A DNA stretch of 64,000 nucleotides from an uncultured Bacteroidales bacterium. GTDB lineage: Bacteria > Bacteroidota > Bacteroidia > Bacteroidales > Bacteroidaceae. Positions 17,003-25,170 of this stretch are shown here, one piece after another (positions within the stretch are counted from its first letter, which is position 1; each line of letters starts with the position of its first letter). Under the pieces are notes generated by a model that was given only the letters and a program-made list of their open reading frames with translations, had not been told where the DNA came from and ran no database searches. Location: the NCBI GenBank assembly GCA_902774335.1, contig CACYHW010000011.1, positions 1 through 64,000 on the forward strand, in the 5' to 3' direction. The position numbers and the translations under genes were made by a program.

Positions 17003-17149
17003 ATGGCAAAGAAAGTAGTTGCTACCCTGCGTCAGGGTAAGGTCTCAATGGCCAAGGTCATTAAGATGGTAAAGTCACCCAAGACCGGTGCTTATATGTT
17101 CACTGAGCAGATCGTTACCGACGAGCAGCTCAAGGACGCTATCAAGTAA
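17003..17149 (+). CDS. DUF4295 protein, probable Bacteroidota-specific ribosomal protein
   Basis: 48 residues, very basic (MAKKVVATLRQGKVSMAKVI ... KMVKSPKTGAYMFTEQIV). It starts 12 nt after rpmG and shares the MAKK beginning, so it is co-expressed with two ribosomal proteins. The family is restricted to Bacteroidota. I recall a Bacteroidota ribosome structure that added a new large-subunit protein named bL38 and believe it is this family, but cannot verify that here. A hairpin with T-run follows 25 nt after the stop. Confidence 0.85.
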   Translation: MAKKVVATLRQGKVSMAKVIKMVKSPKTGAYMFTEQIVTDEQLKDAIK

Positions 17150-17173
17150 GATAAACTTGACACAAAATATGAA

Positions 17174-17203
17174 AGAGCAGCCGCTGAGGTTGCTCTTTTT
17201 TTT
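17174..17203 (+). terminator. Terminator of the rpmB-rpmG-DUF4295 operon
   Basis: AGAGCAGCC (17174-17182) pairs with GGTTGCTCT (17188-17196), followed by a run of eight T. Confidence 0.85.
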
Positions 17204-17205
17204 AT

Positions 17206-17236
17206 TTGTTTTTATCACCTTATTTATATAAATTTG
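17206..17236 (+). promoter_or_regulatory. Promoter of ftsY
   Basis: TTG at 17206-17208 and TAAATTTG at 17229-17236 are 20 nt apart; the ATG follows at 17278. Confidence 0.65.
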
Positions 17237-17277
17237 CGCTTTGAGTGCGGTACATTTTGGCCGTATTCACCGAATAT

Positions 17278-18237
17278 ATGGGTTTGTTTTCGTTTTTTTC
17301 AAAAGATAAGAAGGAGGTTCTGGACAAAGGTCTCGAAAAGACCAAGTCAAGCGTTTTTTCCAAGATAGCACGTGCGGTAGCCGGTAAGTCCACCGTCGAT
17401 GACGAGGTTCTGGACAACCTGGAGGAGGTTCTGATAACATCGGACGTAGGAGTAGAGACCACACTTAAGATCGTAAAGCGTATTCAGGAGCGTGTAGCCC
17501 GTGACAAGTACATGGGAACATCCGAATTGAACGGTATTTTGCGTGAAGAGATATCGGCGCTTCTGGTAGAGAATAATCCGGACAGTGATACTGAGCCTTT
17601 TGCCGTCCCCGCAGGACGCAAGCCCTATGTGGTGCTTGTGGTGGGCGTGAACGGCGTGGGCAAGACCACAACCATAGGCAAGCTGGCCTATCAGTTCAAA
17701 AAGCGCGGCCTCAAGGTGGTGCTGGGCGCTGCCGATACATTCCGTGCCGCAGCCATAGAGCAGCTGCAGGAGTGGGGACGCAGGGTGGATGTTCCGGTGA
17801 TAAGGCAGGAAATGGGTTCCGATCCCGCATCGGTGGCCTATGATACGCTGAGCCATGCCGTAGCCGACGGTGCCGATGTGGTTCTGATAGACACCGCCGG
17901 ACGTCTGCACAACAAGGTGGGACTGATGAACGAGCTCACCAAGATACGCAACGTGATGAACAAGGTCGTAGAGGGCGCTCCCGATGATGTCCTGCTGGTG
18001 CTTGACGGCTCCACAGGCCAGAATGCCTTTGAGCAGGCCAAGCAGTTCACACTGGCCACCAAGGTTACCCAGCTGGCCATTACCAAACTGGATGGAACGG
18101 CCAAGGGAGGCGTTGTGATAGGCATATCGGACCAGTTCAAGGTACCTGTAAGGTATGTGGGACTGGGTGAGGCCATAGACAACCTCCAGGTGTTTGACAA
18201 GACTGAGTTTGTTGATTCCCTTTTCAAGCAGGATTGA
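17278..18237 (+). CDS. ftsY: Signal recognition particle receptor FtsY
   Basis: 319 residues, the short form without an acidic A domain, usual in Bacteroidota. The NG domain is complete: N-domain helices to about 100, P-loop GVNGVGKT (123-130), DTFRAAA, DTAGR and TKLDGTAKGG. FtsY docks the SRP-ribosome complex at the inner membrane and guides membrane proteins to SecYEG, hydrolysing GTP with Ffh. The ATG at 17278 (MGLFSFFSKD) is preferred over an upstream GTG because the promoter and family start fit. rimO begins 3 nt after its stop, so the two are one transcript. Confidence 0.97.
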   Translation: MGLFSFFSKDKKEVLDKGLEKTKSSVFSKIARAVAGKSTVDDEVLDNLEEVLITSDVGVETTLKIVKRIQERVARDKYMGTSELNGILREEISALLVENNPDSDTEPFAVPAGRKPYVVLVVGVNGVGKTTTIGKLAYQFKKRGLKVVLGAADTFRAAAIEQLQEWGRRVDVPVIRQEMGSDPASVAYDTLSHAVADGADVVLIDTAGRLHNKVGLMNELTKIRNVMNKVVEGAPDDVLLVLDGSTGQNAFEQAKQFTLATKVTQLAITKLDGTAKGGVVIGISDQFKVPVRYVGLGEAIDNLQVFDKTEFVDSLFKQD

Positions 18238-18240
18238 ACC

Positions 18241-19539
18241 ATGAGGCGCGGCAGTGTGGACATAATCACTTTAGGTTGCTCAAAGAATCTTGTTGATTCT
18301 GAGAAACTTATGAGCCAATTCAAAGCTAACGGCCTGAGGGTGAGACATGATCCGGACAAGGTGAGCGCCGAGACTGTAATCATAAATACATGCGGCTTTA
18401 TAGGCGATGCACAGGAGGAGTCCATCAATATGATCCTGGAGTGCTGCGAGCTTAAGAAAGCCGGTAAGGTGGGACGTGTATATGTGATGGGATGCCTGTC
18501 ACAGAAGTTCCATAAGGAGCTTATGGCCGAGATTCCTGAGGTGGATGGCTGGTACGGCAAGTTTGACTGGAATGAGCTGGTCAAGGTTACCGGACACCGC
18601 TGGTTCCAGGAACTGGAGAACGACCGTACGGTTACCACACCGTCACATTACGCATATCTTAAGATTGCCGAGGGCTGCAACCGCGGATGCGCCTACTGCG
18701 CCATCCCGCTCATGACCGGCAAATACCAGTCACGCAGTCAGGAGGATATCCTGGACGAGGCCCGCAAGCTTGTTGCACGCGGCGTAAAGGAGATTCAGCT
18801 CATAGCTCAGGATCTTACCTATTACGGCACCGATGTGGCTCACAAGCCTACCATTGCTGAACTTGTGCAGCGCCTGTCGGACATACCCGGAGTGGAGTGG
18901 CTGCGTCTGCATTACGGCTATCCTAACAACTTCCCCATGGATCTGCTGCCTGTAATGCGCGAGCGAGACAATGTGTGCAAATACATGGACATAGCCCTGC
19001 AGCACATCAGCGACCCCGTACTCAAGCGCATGCACCGCAATATCACCGCTCAGGAGACCCGTGAGCTGCTGGCACGCATACGCGAGGAGGTTCCGGGCAT
19101 ACATCTGCGTACCACCCTGATGGTGGGATTCCCCGGTGAGACGGAGCAGGACTACGATCTGCTCACTGAGTTTGTCAAGGAGCAGCGCTTTGAGCGCATG
19201 GGCGCCTTTGCATACTGCCAGGTGGACGGTACATACTCGGCTATCCATTACAAGGATGACATATCGGACGAGGTCAAGCAGGCCCGTCTGTCGCGTCTGA
19301 TGCGCGTACAGCAGGATATATCGGCTCAGATAAGCGAAGCCAAGGTGGGAAAGACCTTCAAGACCATGATAGACCGCCTGGAGGGCGACTATTACGTGGG
19401 ACGCACGGAGTTCGACTCGCCCGAGGTGGACCCCGAGGTTCTTATAAAGGCCGATGCGGAACTGCCTATGGGAGAATTCCTTAACGTGCGCATAACCGAG
19501 GCCGATGCGTTCGACCTTTACGGTAAAGTGGAACAATAA
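18241..19539 (+). CDS. rimO: Ribosomal protein uS12 methylthiotransferase RimO
   Basis: 432 residues. The N-terminal UPF0004 domain has TLGCSKNLVDSE with cluster cysteines 13, 51 and 85, the radical-SAM CxxxCxxC motif is Cys146, Cys150 and Cys153 (GCNRGCAYC), and a TRAM domain closes the protein. GCSKNLVDSE separates RimO from the tRNA enzyme MiaB. It adds a methylthio group to a conserved Asp of uS12 using two iron-sulfur clusters, which makes it oxygen sensitive. Placed 3 nt after ftsY and 16 nt before an HU-family gene in one run of co-directional genes. Confidence 0.96.
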   Translation: MRRGSVDIITLGCSKNLVDSEKLMSQFKANGLRVRHDPDKVSAETVIINTCGFIGDAQEESINMILECCELKKAGKVGRVYVMGCLSQKFHKELMAEIPEVDGWYGKFDWNELVKVTGHRWFQELENDRTVTTPSHYAYLKIAEGCNRGCAYCAIPLMTGKYQSRSQEDILDEARKLVARGVKEIQLIAQDLTYYGTDVAHKPTIAELVQRLSDIPGVEWLRLHYGYPNNFPMDLLPVMRERDNVCKYMDIALQHISDPVLKRMHRNITAQETRELLARIREEVPGIHLRTTLMVGFPGETEQDYDLLTEFVKEQRFERMGAFAYCQVDGTYSAIHYKDDISDEVKQARLSRLMRVQQDISAQISEAKVGKTFKTMIDRLEGDYYVGRTEFDSPEVDPEVLIKADAELPMGEFLNVRITEADAFDLYGKVEQ

Positions 19540-19555
19540 ACTAACCATTACTTAT

Positions 19556-19828
19556 ATGAACAACAAACAGTTTTTGAGTGAATTATCCGACAAATGCCAG
19601 ATGGGGGCCGACCAGTCCGCACGTCAGGTAGAAGTACTGCTCGGTGTCATGGAGAAAATTTGGCAGGATGGGGACTCTGTAAGTCTTTCAGGGTTCGGTG
19701 TTCTAGAGGTTAAGAAAAAGAATGAGCGTATATCCGTAAATCCCACTACAGGTGTACGTATGCTTGTTCCGCCCAAACTTGTGCTTACATACAAGCCCAG
19801 TTCATTACTTAAGGAAAAACTTAAATAA
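19556..19828 (+). CDS. HU/IHF-family DNA-binding protein
   Basis: 90 residues. The HU fold is visible as an N-terminal helical pair and GFGVLEVKKKNERISVNPTTGV, the beta-arm segment that contacts DNA; the arm Pro follows as VPPK. The ATG at 19556 is chosen (MNNKQFLSELSDK) because earlier codons belong to the end of rimO. It is followed 9 nt later by a larger protein with the same fold, so the pair may form a heterodimer. It should be nucleoid-associated and cytoplasmic. Confidence 0.88.
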   Translation: MNNKQFLSELSDKCQMGADQSARQVEVLLGVMEKIWQDGDSVSLSGFGVLEVKKKNERISVNPTTGVRMLVPPKLVLTYKPSSLLKEKLK

Positions 19829-19837
19829 GATACAGCT

Positions 19838-20914
19838 ATGGATAACAAGATCAATCTTTCGCAGCTTGCTGAGCGTCTGTCTCAGGAGGGTGGCATGTCC
19901 AAAGCTGCAGCCGAGCAGTTCGTAAAGAACTTCTTCGACATTATTTCACAGCGTGTCCTCAGCGAGGGCCTGGTAAAGGTCAAGGGTCTGGGTACCTTCA
20001 AGCTCCTTCAGATGGAGGACCGCGAGAGTGTGAACGTCAATACAGGCGAGCGTTTCACCATTGACGGACACCAGAAGATATCCTTTGTTCCCGATGCCGA
20101 CCTCAAGGAGAGGATCAACAAGCCTTTCGCTGCATTCGAGACTGTAGTCATCACCGAGGAGCAGGCTGCCCAGCTGGCCGGAATGGATACCGAGACTGAG
20201 AACGCCCCGGCCCAGGAACCCGCAGCCAAGCCCGCCAAGGCTGAAAAGGCTAAAGCAGCCGCCAAGGAGGAGACTCAGGAGCCCCAGGTCAAGGATGTTA
20301 CCCAGAAGAAGGGTACCCGCTGCCTGCTCAAGATCATACTCTGGATTGTAATCACCATACTGGTTATCGGACTGGGTCTGTTCATGCTGTGGCCCGTTAT
20401 CGGCAACAATGTGCTCGAAGTACTTGAGCGCGACTATCTTGACAGGAACAAGACCGAGATGGTGGCCGACAGCGTAAAGACAGCCGCTCCCGTTCAGGAG
20501 GTTGCTCCTGTTAAGGAAGCCGCTCCTGAGAAGCCTGCCGCACAACCCGCAGCCAAGCCTGCCCAGCAGCCTGCAGCCAAACCGGCTGAGACTCCTGCCG
20601 TCAAGCCTGCTGCCAAACCCGCTGATCAGCCAGCAGCACAGCCTGCCCAGAAGTATCCTACCATCCAGCTCAACAGCAAGGATCAGGCCAAGGATCTGTC
20701 GGAGTTCACCATGGACGACGTCAATAACTTCAGCATGGAGGGCGTGCTTGCCACACATACACTTGCCAAGGGCGAGACCATAACACGTGTTGCACTCAAG
20801 TATTACGGAAGCAAGAAACTGTGGCCGTACATAGTCAAGTACAACAATATCAAGGATCCCACCAAGCTCCATGAGGGAACAGTAATCAAGGTGCCTGTGC
20901 TTAAAGCAAAGTGA
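19838..20914 (+). CDS. HU-domain protein with membrane helix, Ala/Pro linker and LysM domain
   Basis: 358 residues with an unusual order: an HU/IHF-type DNA-binding domain (1-95, GLGTFKLLQMEDRESVNVNT in the arm); an Ala/Lys/Glu-rich linker (115-158); one membrane helix (163-186); a long Ala-Pro-Lys-Gln linker (210-272) of the kind that crosses the periplasm; and a C-terminal LysM peptidoglycan-binding domain (305-356, LAKGETITRVALKYYGSK). With the N-terminus inside, the protein could tie DNA to the cell wall through the inner membrane. Positive-inside residues (KKGTRC) before the helix support that topology. It directly follows a stand-alone HU protein. The role is unknown; nucleoid anchoring or segregation is an inference. 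Confidence 0.85.
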   Translation: MDNKINLSQLAERLSQEGGMSKAAAEQFVKNFFDIISQRVLSEGLVKVKGLGTFKLLQMEDRESVNVNTGERFTIDGHQKISFVPDADLKERINKPFAAFETVVITEEQAAQLAGMDTETENAPAQEPAAKPAKAEKAKAAAKEETQEPQVKDVTQKKGTRCLLKIILWIVITILVIGLGLFMLWPVIGNNVLEVLERDYLDRNKTEMVADSVKTAAPVQEVAPVKEAAPEKPAAQPAAKPAQQPAAKPAETPAVKPAAKPADQPAAQPAQKYPTIQLNSKDQAKDLSEFTMDDVNNFSMEGVLATHTLAKGETITRVALKYYGSKKLWPYIVKYNNIKDPTKLHEGTVIKVPVLKAK

Positions 20915-21001
20915 ACCGGAAGGATAATAAGTGTAAAAACAAATTAAAACTAACGGCTGACAATACTATTTAAACTAATTTAGTTCATAGCGACGTGCAA
21001 T

Positions 21002-21049
21002 ATGCCCTATATTTGGCCTGTGCCTCAAGAACACAGAAATATGGGGCAT
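21002..21049 (+). promoter_or_regulatory. Bat operon promoter inside a long dyad
   Basis: The -7 box TATATTTG (21008-21015) lies in the left arm of an inverted repeat: 21002-21014 pairs with 21037-21049 (12 of 13 plus one G-T), and CTGTG/CACAG (21018-21022, 21032-21036) extends the stem. The ATG of the first gene is at 21080. It may be an operator or an RNA hairpin at the 5' end. Confidence 0.6.
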
Positions 21050-21079
21050 GCACTTAACTAACTGATATTTATAGATCTT

Positions 21080-22075
21080 ATGAGTGAAAACGTTGACATT
21101 AAGGAATTGAATGAACGCATAGAGAAACAGAGTGCGTTCGTAACCAACCTGATGGCCGGAATGGATCAGGTGATCGTGGGTCAGAAACATCTTGTGGAAT
21201 CATTGCTGATAGGTCTGTTATCCGACGGACACATACTGCTTGAGGGTGTTCCCGGTCTGGCCAAGACCCTTGCCATCAAAACCCTTGCTTCGCTGATTGA
21301 CGCAAGTTTCAACCGCATACAGTTTACCCCGGACCTGCTTCCTGCCGATGTTGTGGGAACCATGATTTACAGCCAGAAGGACGAGTCCTTCCTTCCCAAG
21401 AAGGGTCCGGTATTTGCAAACTTCATATTGGCCGATGAGATCAACCGTGCTCCCGCCAAGGTTCAGAGCGCCCTGCTCGAGGCCATGCAGGAGCGTCAGG
21501 TGACACTGGGCGGCGAGACATTCAGTCTTCCCAAGCCTTTCCTGGTTATGGCTACCCAGAACCCGATAGAGCAGGAGGGTACCTATCCTCTGCCCGAGGC
21601 ACAGGTGGACCGTTTCATGCTCAAGGCCGTAATTGACTATCCCAGGATCGAGGAGGAGAAGAAGATCATCCACCAGCAGATCCATCATGAGATAGGTACC
21701 GTCAAGCCCGTGATGACCACCGATGATATCATCGAGGCACGCAAGGTTGTTGACCTGGTATATCTGGACGAGAAGATTGAACAGTACATAGCTGATATAG
21801 TATTCGCTACACGTTATCCGGAAAAGTACGGACTCAAGGAGATCAAGGAACTCATATCGTTCGGCGGTTCTCCGCGTGCATCCATAAACCTGGCTCTGGC
21901 AGCCCGCTCATACGCCTTCATCAAGCGTCGCGGTTATGTAGTGCCCGAGGATGTACGTGCCATCGCACACGATGTTCTGCGTCACCGTATCGGTCTGACA
22001 TACGAGGCCGAGGCTACCAACGTGACCCAGGACGAGCTTGTGAGCCGTATCCTGAACAAGGTTGAAGTACCTTGA
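21080..22075 (+). CDS. MoxR-family AAA+ ATPase of the Bat operon
   Basis: 331 residues. Walker A GVPGLAKT (56-63, MoxR variant), Walker B with ADE (119-121), and the MATQNPIEQEGTYPLPEAQ sensor region are the MoxR hallmarks. MoxR ATPases act as chaperones for von Willebrand proteins. Here it heads the operon moxR, DUF58, membrane protein, batA, batB, batC, batD, batE, all on the plus strand with short gaps. In Bacteroides fragilis the Bat genes are linked to aerotolerance. Cytoplasmic. Confidence 0.95.
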   Translation: MSENVDIKELNERIEKQSAFVTNLMAGMDQVIVGQKHLVESLLIGLLSDGHILLEGVPGLAKTLAIKTLASLIDASFNRIQFTPDLLPADVVGTMIYSQKDESFLPKKGPVFANFILADEINRAPAKVQSALLEAMQERQVTLGGETFSLPKPFLVMATQNPIEQEGTYPLPEAQVDRFMLKAVIDYPRIEEEKKIIHQQIHHEIGTVKPVMTTDDIIEARKVVDLVYLDEKIEQYIADIVFATRYPEKYGLKEIKELISFGGSPRASINLALAARSYAFIKRRGYVVPEDVRAIAHDVLRHRIGLTYEAEATNVTQDELVSRILNKVEVP

Positions 22076-22101
22076 TTTAACTACCTTGTAATCAGTTTAG
22101 T

Positions 22102-22971
22102 ATGGAAACAAGTGAACTGATAAAAAAGGTCCGGAAAATCGAGATCAAGACTCGCGGTCTTTCCAGTAACATATTTGCCGGTCAGTACCATACCGCATTC
22201 AAGGGACGCGGTATGGCATTCAGCGAGGTGCGTGAGTACCAGTACGGTGACGAGCCCCGCGATATTGACTGGAATGTTACGGCACGCATGAACAAACCCT
22301 ATTCAAAGGTGTTTGAGGAGGAGCGTGAACTTACCGTGATGCTTATGGTGGACGTATCGGACAGCCTTAATTTCGGTACCAGCGTCATGATGAAACGCGA
22401 GATGGTGACCGAGATTGCGGCCACTCTGGCTTTTGCCGCCATCGAGAACAACGATAAGGTGGGACTGCTCTTCTTCAGTGACCGCATCGAGAAGTTCATA
22501 CCGCCCCAGAAGGGCCGTCGTCACATTCTCTATCTGATACGCGAACTTCTTGATTTCCAGCCGCAAAGCAACTCTACCGACATCACTGTGCCGCTGGAGT
22601 TCCTTACGGGTGCTGTCAAGAAACGCTGCACGGCGTTCCTGCTGAGCGACTTCATAGACTCACATGATTTCCGCAATGCCCTGAGCATTGCCAACCGTAA
22701 GCACGATATCGTGGCTATACGTGTCTATGACCGTCGTATGGAGGAGTTGCCCGATGTTGGTCTGATGAAGCTTCTGGACTCGGAGACAGGGCAGGAGATG
22801 TACGTGGATACATCGTCGGCACGTGTGCGTGAGGCTCATAACAAGTGGTTCCGTGACAATACGGAGCGTGTCAAGGATTACCTTACACGCAGCCGTGTGG
22901 ATTCGGTGTCGGTTCGGACTGACCAGGATTATGTCAAGGGACTGATGGGACTTTTCGCTAAGCGAAATTGA
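22102..22971 (+). CDS. DUF58 protein (von Willebrand-like), Bat operon
   Basis: 289 residues with the DUF58 signature YGDEPRDIDWNVTARM (48-63) and a von Willebrand-type core containing MLMVDVSDSLNFG, a MIDAS-like DxSxS. It partners MoxR ATPases. No membrane segment is present. The stop codon is also the start of the second copy of the 97-nt dispersed repeat, so the gap to the next gene is about 100 nt instead of the few nt seen elsewhere in the operon. Confidence 0.93.
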   Translation: METSELIKKVRKIEIKTRGLSSNIFAGQYHTAFKGRGMAFSEVREYQYGDEPRDIDWNVTARMNKPYSKVFEEERELTVMLMVDVSDSLNFGTSVMMKREMVTEIAATLAFAAIENNDKVGLLFFSDRIEKFIPPQKGRRHILYLIRELLDFQPQSNSTDITVPLEFLTGAVKKRCTAFLLSDFIDSHDFRNALSIANRKHDIVAIRVYDRRMEELPDVGLMKLLDSETGQEMYVDTSSARVREAHNKWFRDNTERVKDYLTRSRVDSVSVRTDQDYVKGLMGLFAKRN

Positions 22972-23064
22972 GAATTCTTGGAGCAGCGAGAGGAGAGATA
23001 GTTTACTACCTATCCCGAGTCGCGACAAGAATCATGGAACGAAGTGACATAATTGAGAAGTAAG
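22968..23064. repeat. 97-nt dispersed intergenic repeat, copy 2
   Basis: Same element as 11161-11257 (about 7 differences). It fills the gap between the DUF58 gene and the next Bat gene and is flanked by AATTGAGAATT at its left and AATTGAG at its right. Confidence 0.85.
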
Positions 23065-23070
23065 AATGAG

Positions 23071-24147
23071 ATGAAGAGGTTCTTCATATATCTGATATTT
23101 TGTTTTGCATCCGTTGCGTTTGCATCGGCCCAGAACGTCATTGTAAGGGCCGAGGTGGACTCGATGATGATGTGGATAGGACAGCAGACCGGACTTCGTC
23201 TTGAGGTCACCTGCGATACCGGACAGGATGTGGCTTTCCCGGCCTACAGTGACACCATTGTGACCGGCCTGGAGATTGTCCCGCCCGTCAGGACCGATAC
23301 CCAGTATGTGAACAACGGCCAACGCATGACCGTAACCCGCAGTTATACGGTTACATGTTTTGATTCGGCTCTCATATACATACCGCCCATTCCCGTACGC
23401 GTGGACGGCACTGAGTATGAATCCAACCGTCTGGCGCTTGCCTTCATGACCTATGACATCCCGGAGGGGCAGGAGACCCAGATTTTCGGTCCCAAGGAGA
23501 ATATGAAAACTCCGCTGCGCTTCTACGAGGTCAAGGGACTTCTGTTATACTGGATACTGGCTATCATAACCATAGTGCTTGCCGTATATCTGTTTATACG
23601 CTATGCCGATGACAAGCCTATTATCCGCAAGATAAGGATCGAGCCCAAGCTGCCCGCACATGTGGTGGCTATAAGCGGCATCGAGCATCTGCGTGAGGCA
23701 GGAGGACCGCACAGCGAGGATTCCAAGGCCTATTACACACAGCTTACGGATATCCTGCGTGAGTATATCAATGATCGTTTCGGTTTCAATGCAACCGAGA
23801 TGACATCATATGAGATACTGGAAAAACTTGAGGAGAGCCGTGACAAGGAGTCGCTGAGCGAGCTCAGGGATCTTCTCCAGACGGCCGATATGGTCAAGTT
23901 CGCCAAGTTCAAGCCCATGCTGAACGAGAACGACCGCAACCTGGTGAGTGCACTGGAATTTGTGAACGAGACCAAGGTGGAGGTTCCCGAGTCGGAACTG
24001 CAGCCGCGTGAGGAGGAGACCGTGGTGGAGATCAAGCGCAGCAAGGGCGCCCGTCTTGCACTGCTGTTGACCGGTCTGGTCATAGCTGTGGCAGGAACGG
24101 TATTCCTGGTGCTTACTGTACTCAAGTTGTATTATCTGATTTTTTAA
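23071..24147 (+). CDS. Bat-operon membrane protein of unknown function
   Basis: 358 residues: signal peptide (MKRFFIYLIFCFASVAFASA), an extracytoplasmic beta-rich region (about 22-155), a membrane helix LLYWILAIITIVLAVYLFI near 160-180, a cytoplasmic helical region (about 190-320) and a second C-terminal membrane helix. It resembles the DUF4381/BatI-type proteins found between DUF58 and batA genes. The ATG at 23071 is chosen because it starts the signal peptide; the frame is open to a TTG in the repeat. A role in assembling the Bat von Willebrand complex is inferred from position. Confidence 0.78.
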   Translation: MKRFFIYLIFCFASVAFASAQNVIVRAEVDSMMMWIGQQTGLRLEVTCDTGQDVAFPAYSDTIVTGLEIVPPVRTDTQYVNNGQRMTVTRSYTVTCFDSALIYIPPIPVRVDGTEYESNRLALAFMTYDIPEGQETQIFGPKENMKTPLRFYEVKGLLLYWILAIITIVLAVYLFIRYADDKPIIRKIRIEPKLPAHVVAISGIEHLREAGGPHSEDSKAYYTQLTDILREYINDRFGFNATEMTSYEILEKLEESRDKESLSELRDLLQTADMVKFAKFKPMLNENDRNLVSALEFVNETKVEVPESELQPREEETVVEIKRSKGARLALLLTGLVIAVAGTVFLVLTVLKLYYLIF

Positions 24148-24159
24148 AGAGGTTTGACC

Positions 24160-25158
24160 ATGACATTTGCAAACAGCGCATATCTTCTATTGATGCTTCT
24201 GGTAATACCATGCGTGGTATGGTATGTGCTCAGAGGCCGTAAGAGGCGTGCATCGCTCTCCGTACCCACTACATCCATGTACGGCGGAATGGCCAAGAGT
24301 TGGAAATACTACCTCATACATGTTCCCTTTGTGCTTGACATGGCGGCTCTTGTGCTGCTGTCGCTTATTCTGGCGCGTCCGCAGTCCACAGACCGCTGGC
24401 AGGATACCGAGATAGAGGGAATAGACATTATGCTCTGCGTGGACGTATCAACCAGTATGCTGGCCGAGGACCTCAAGCCTAACCGCATCGAGGCTGCCAA
24501 GCAGGTTGCATCGGAGTTCATAAACGGACGTCCCAACGATAATATAGGTCTTACCATCTTTGCCGGCGAGGCCTTTACGCAGTGCCCCATGACGGTTGAT
24601 CATGCCGTCCTGCTCAATATGTTCCAGAACGTGAGCAGCGACATAGCCGCACGCGGCATCATCGAGGACGGTACCGCAATAGGTATGGGACTTGCCAACG
24701 CCATCAGCCGACTCAAGGACAGCCAGGCCAAATCAAAGGTGATAATCCTGCTTACCGACGGCTCCAACAACCGCGGTGAGATATCGCCCATGACGGCTGC
24801 CGAGATGGCCAAGAGTTTCGGAATAAGGGTCTATACCATCGGTGTAGGTACGAATGGCACCGCTCCGTATCCCATGCAGGGGGCATACGGCAAGCAGTAC
24901 ATAAATGTGGCCGTGGAGATTGATGAGAACGTACTCCGACAGATTGCCGAGACCGCGAGCGGACAGTACTACCGCGCAACGAGCAACAGCAAGCTCAAGG
25001 AGGTGTACGAGGAGATTGACAAACTTGAGAGAACCAAGCTGCAGGTCAAGGAGTTCAGTAAGAATCAGGAGGAGTATCAGCCGCTTGCGCTGGCGCTCAT
25101 CCTCTCGCTGCTGCTCTCAATCCTGCTCAAGCAGACCGTTCTCAGAACCATACCATAA
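24160..25158 (+). CDS. batA: BatA, von Willebrand factor type A membrane protein
   Basis: 332 residues. Two N-terminal membrane helices (about 7-25 and 55-72) precede a VWA domain with MIDAS motif DVSTS (95-99), the DGTAIG loop and a LLTDGSNNRGE strand; a third helix ends the protein (ALALILSLLLSILL). BatA and BatB are expected to form a metal-dependent complex in the inner membrane. The ATG at 24160 is 12 nt after the previous stop. An in-frame TTG two codons upstream is unlikely. Confidence 0.93.
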   Translation: MTFANSAYLLLMLLVIPCVVWYVLRGRKRRASLSVPTTSMYGGMAKSWKYYLIHVPFVLDMAALVLLSLILARPQSTDRWQDTEIEGIDIMLCVDVSTSMLAEDLKPNRIEAAKQVASEFINGRPNDNIGLTIFAGEAFTQCPMTVDHAVLLNMFQNVSSDIAARGIIEDGTAIGMGLANAISRLKDSQAKSKVIILLTDGSNNRGEISPMTAAEMAKSFGIRVYTIGVGTNGTAPYPMQGAYGKQYINVAVEIDENVLRQIAETASGQYYRATSNSKLKEVYEEIDKLERTKLQVKEFSKNQEEYQPLALALILSLLLSILLKQTVLRTIP

Positions 25159-25170
25159 AAAGGAGTCGCT

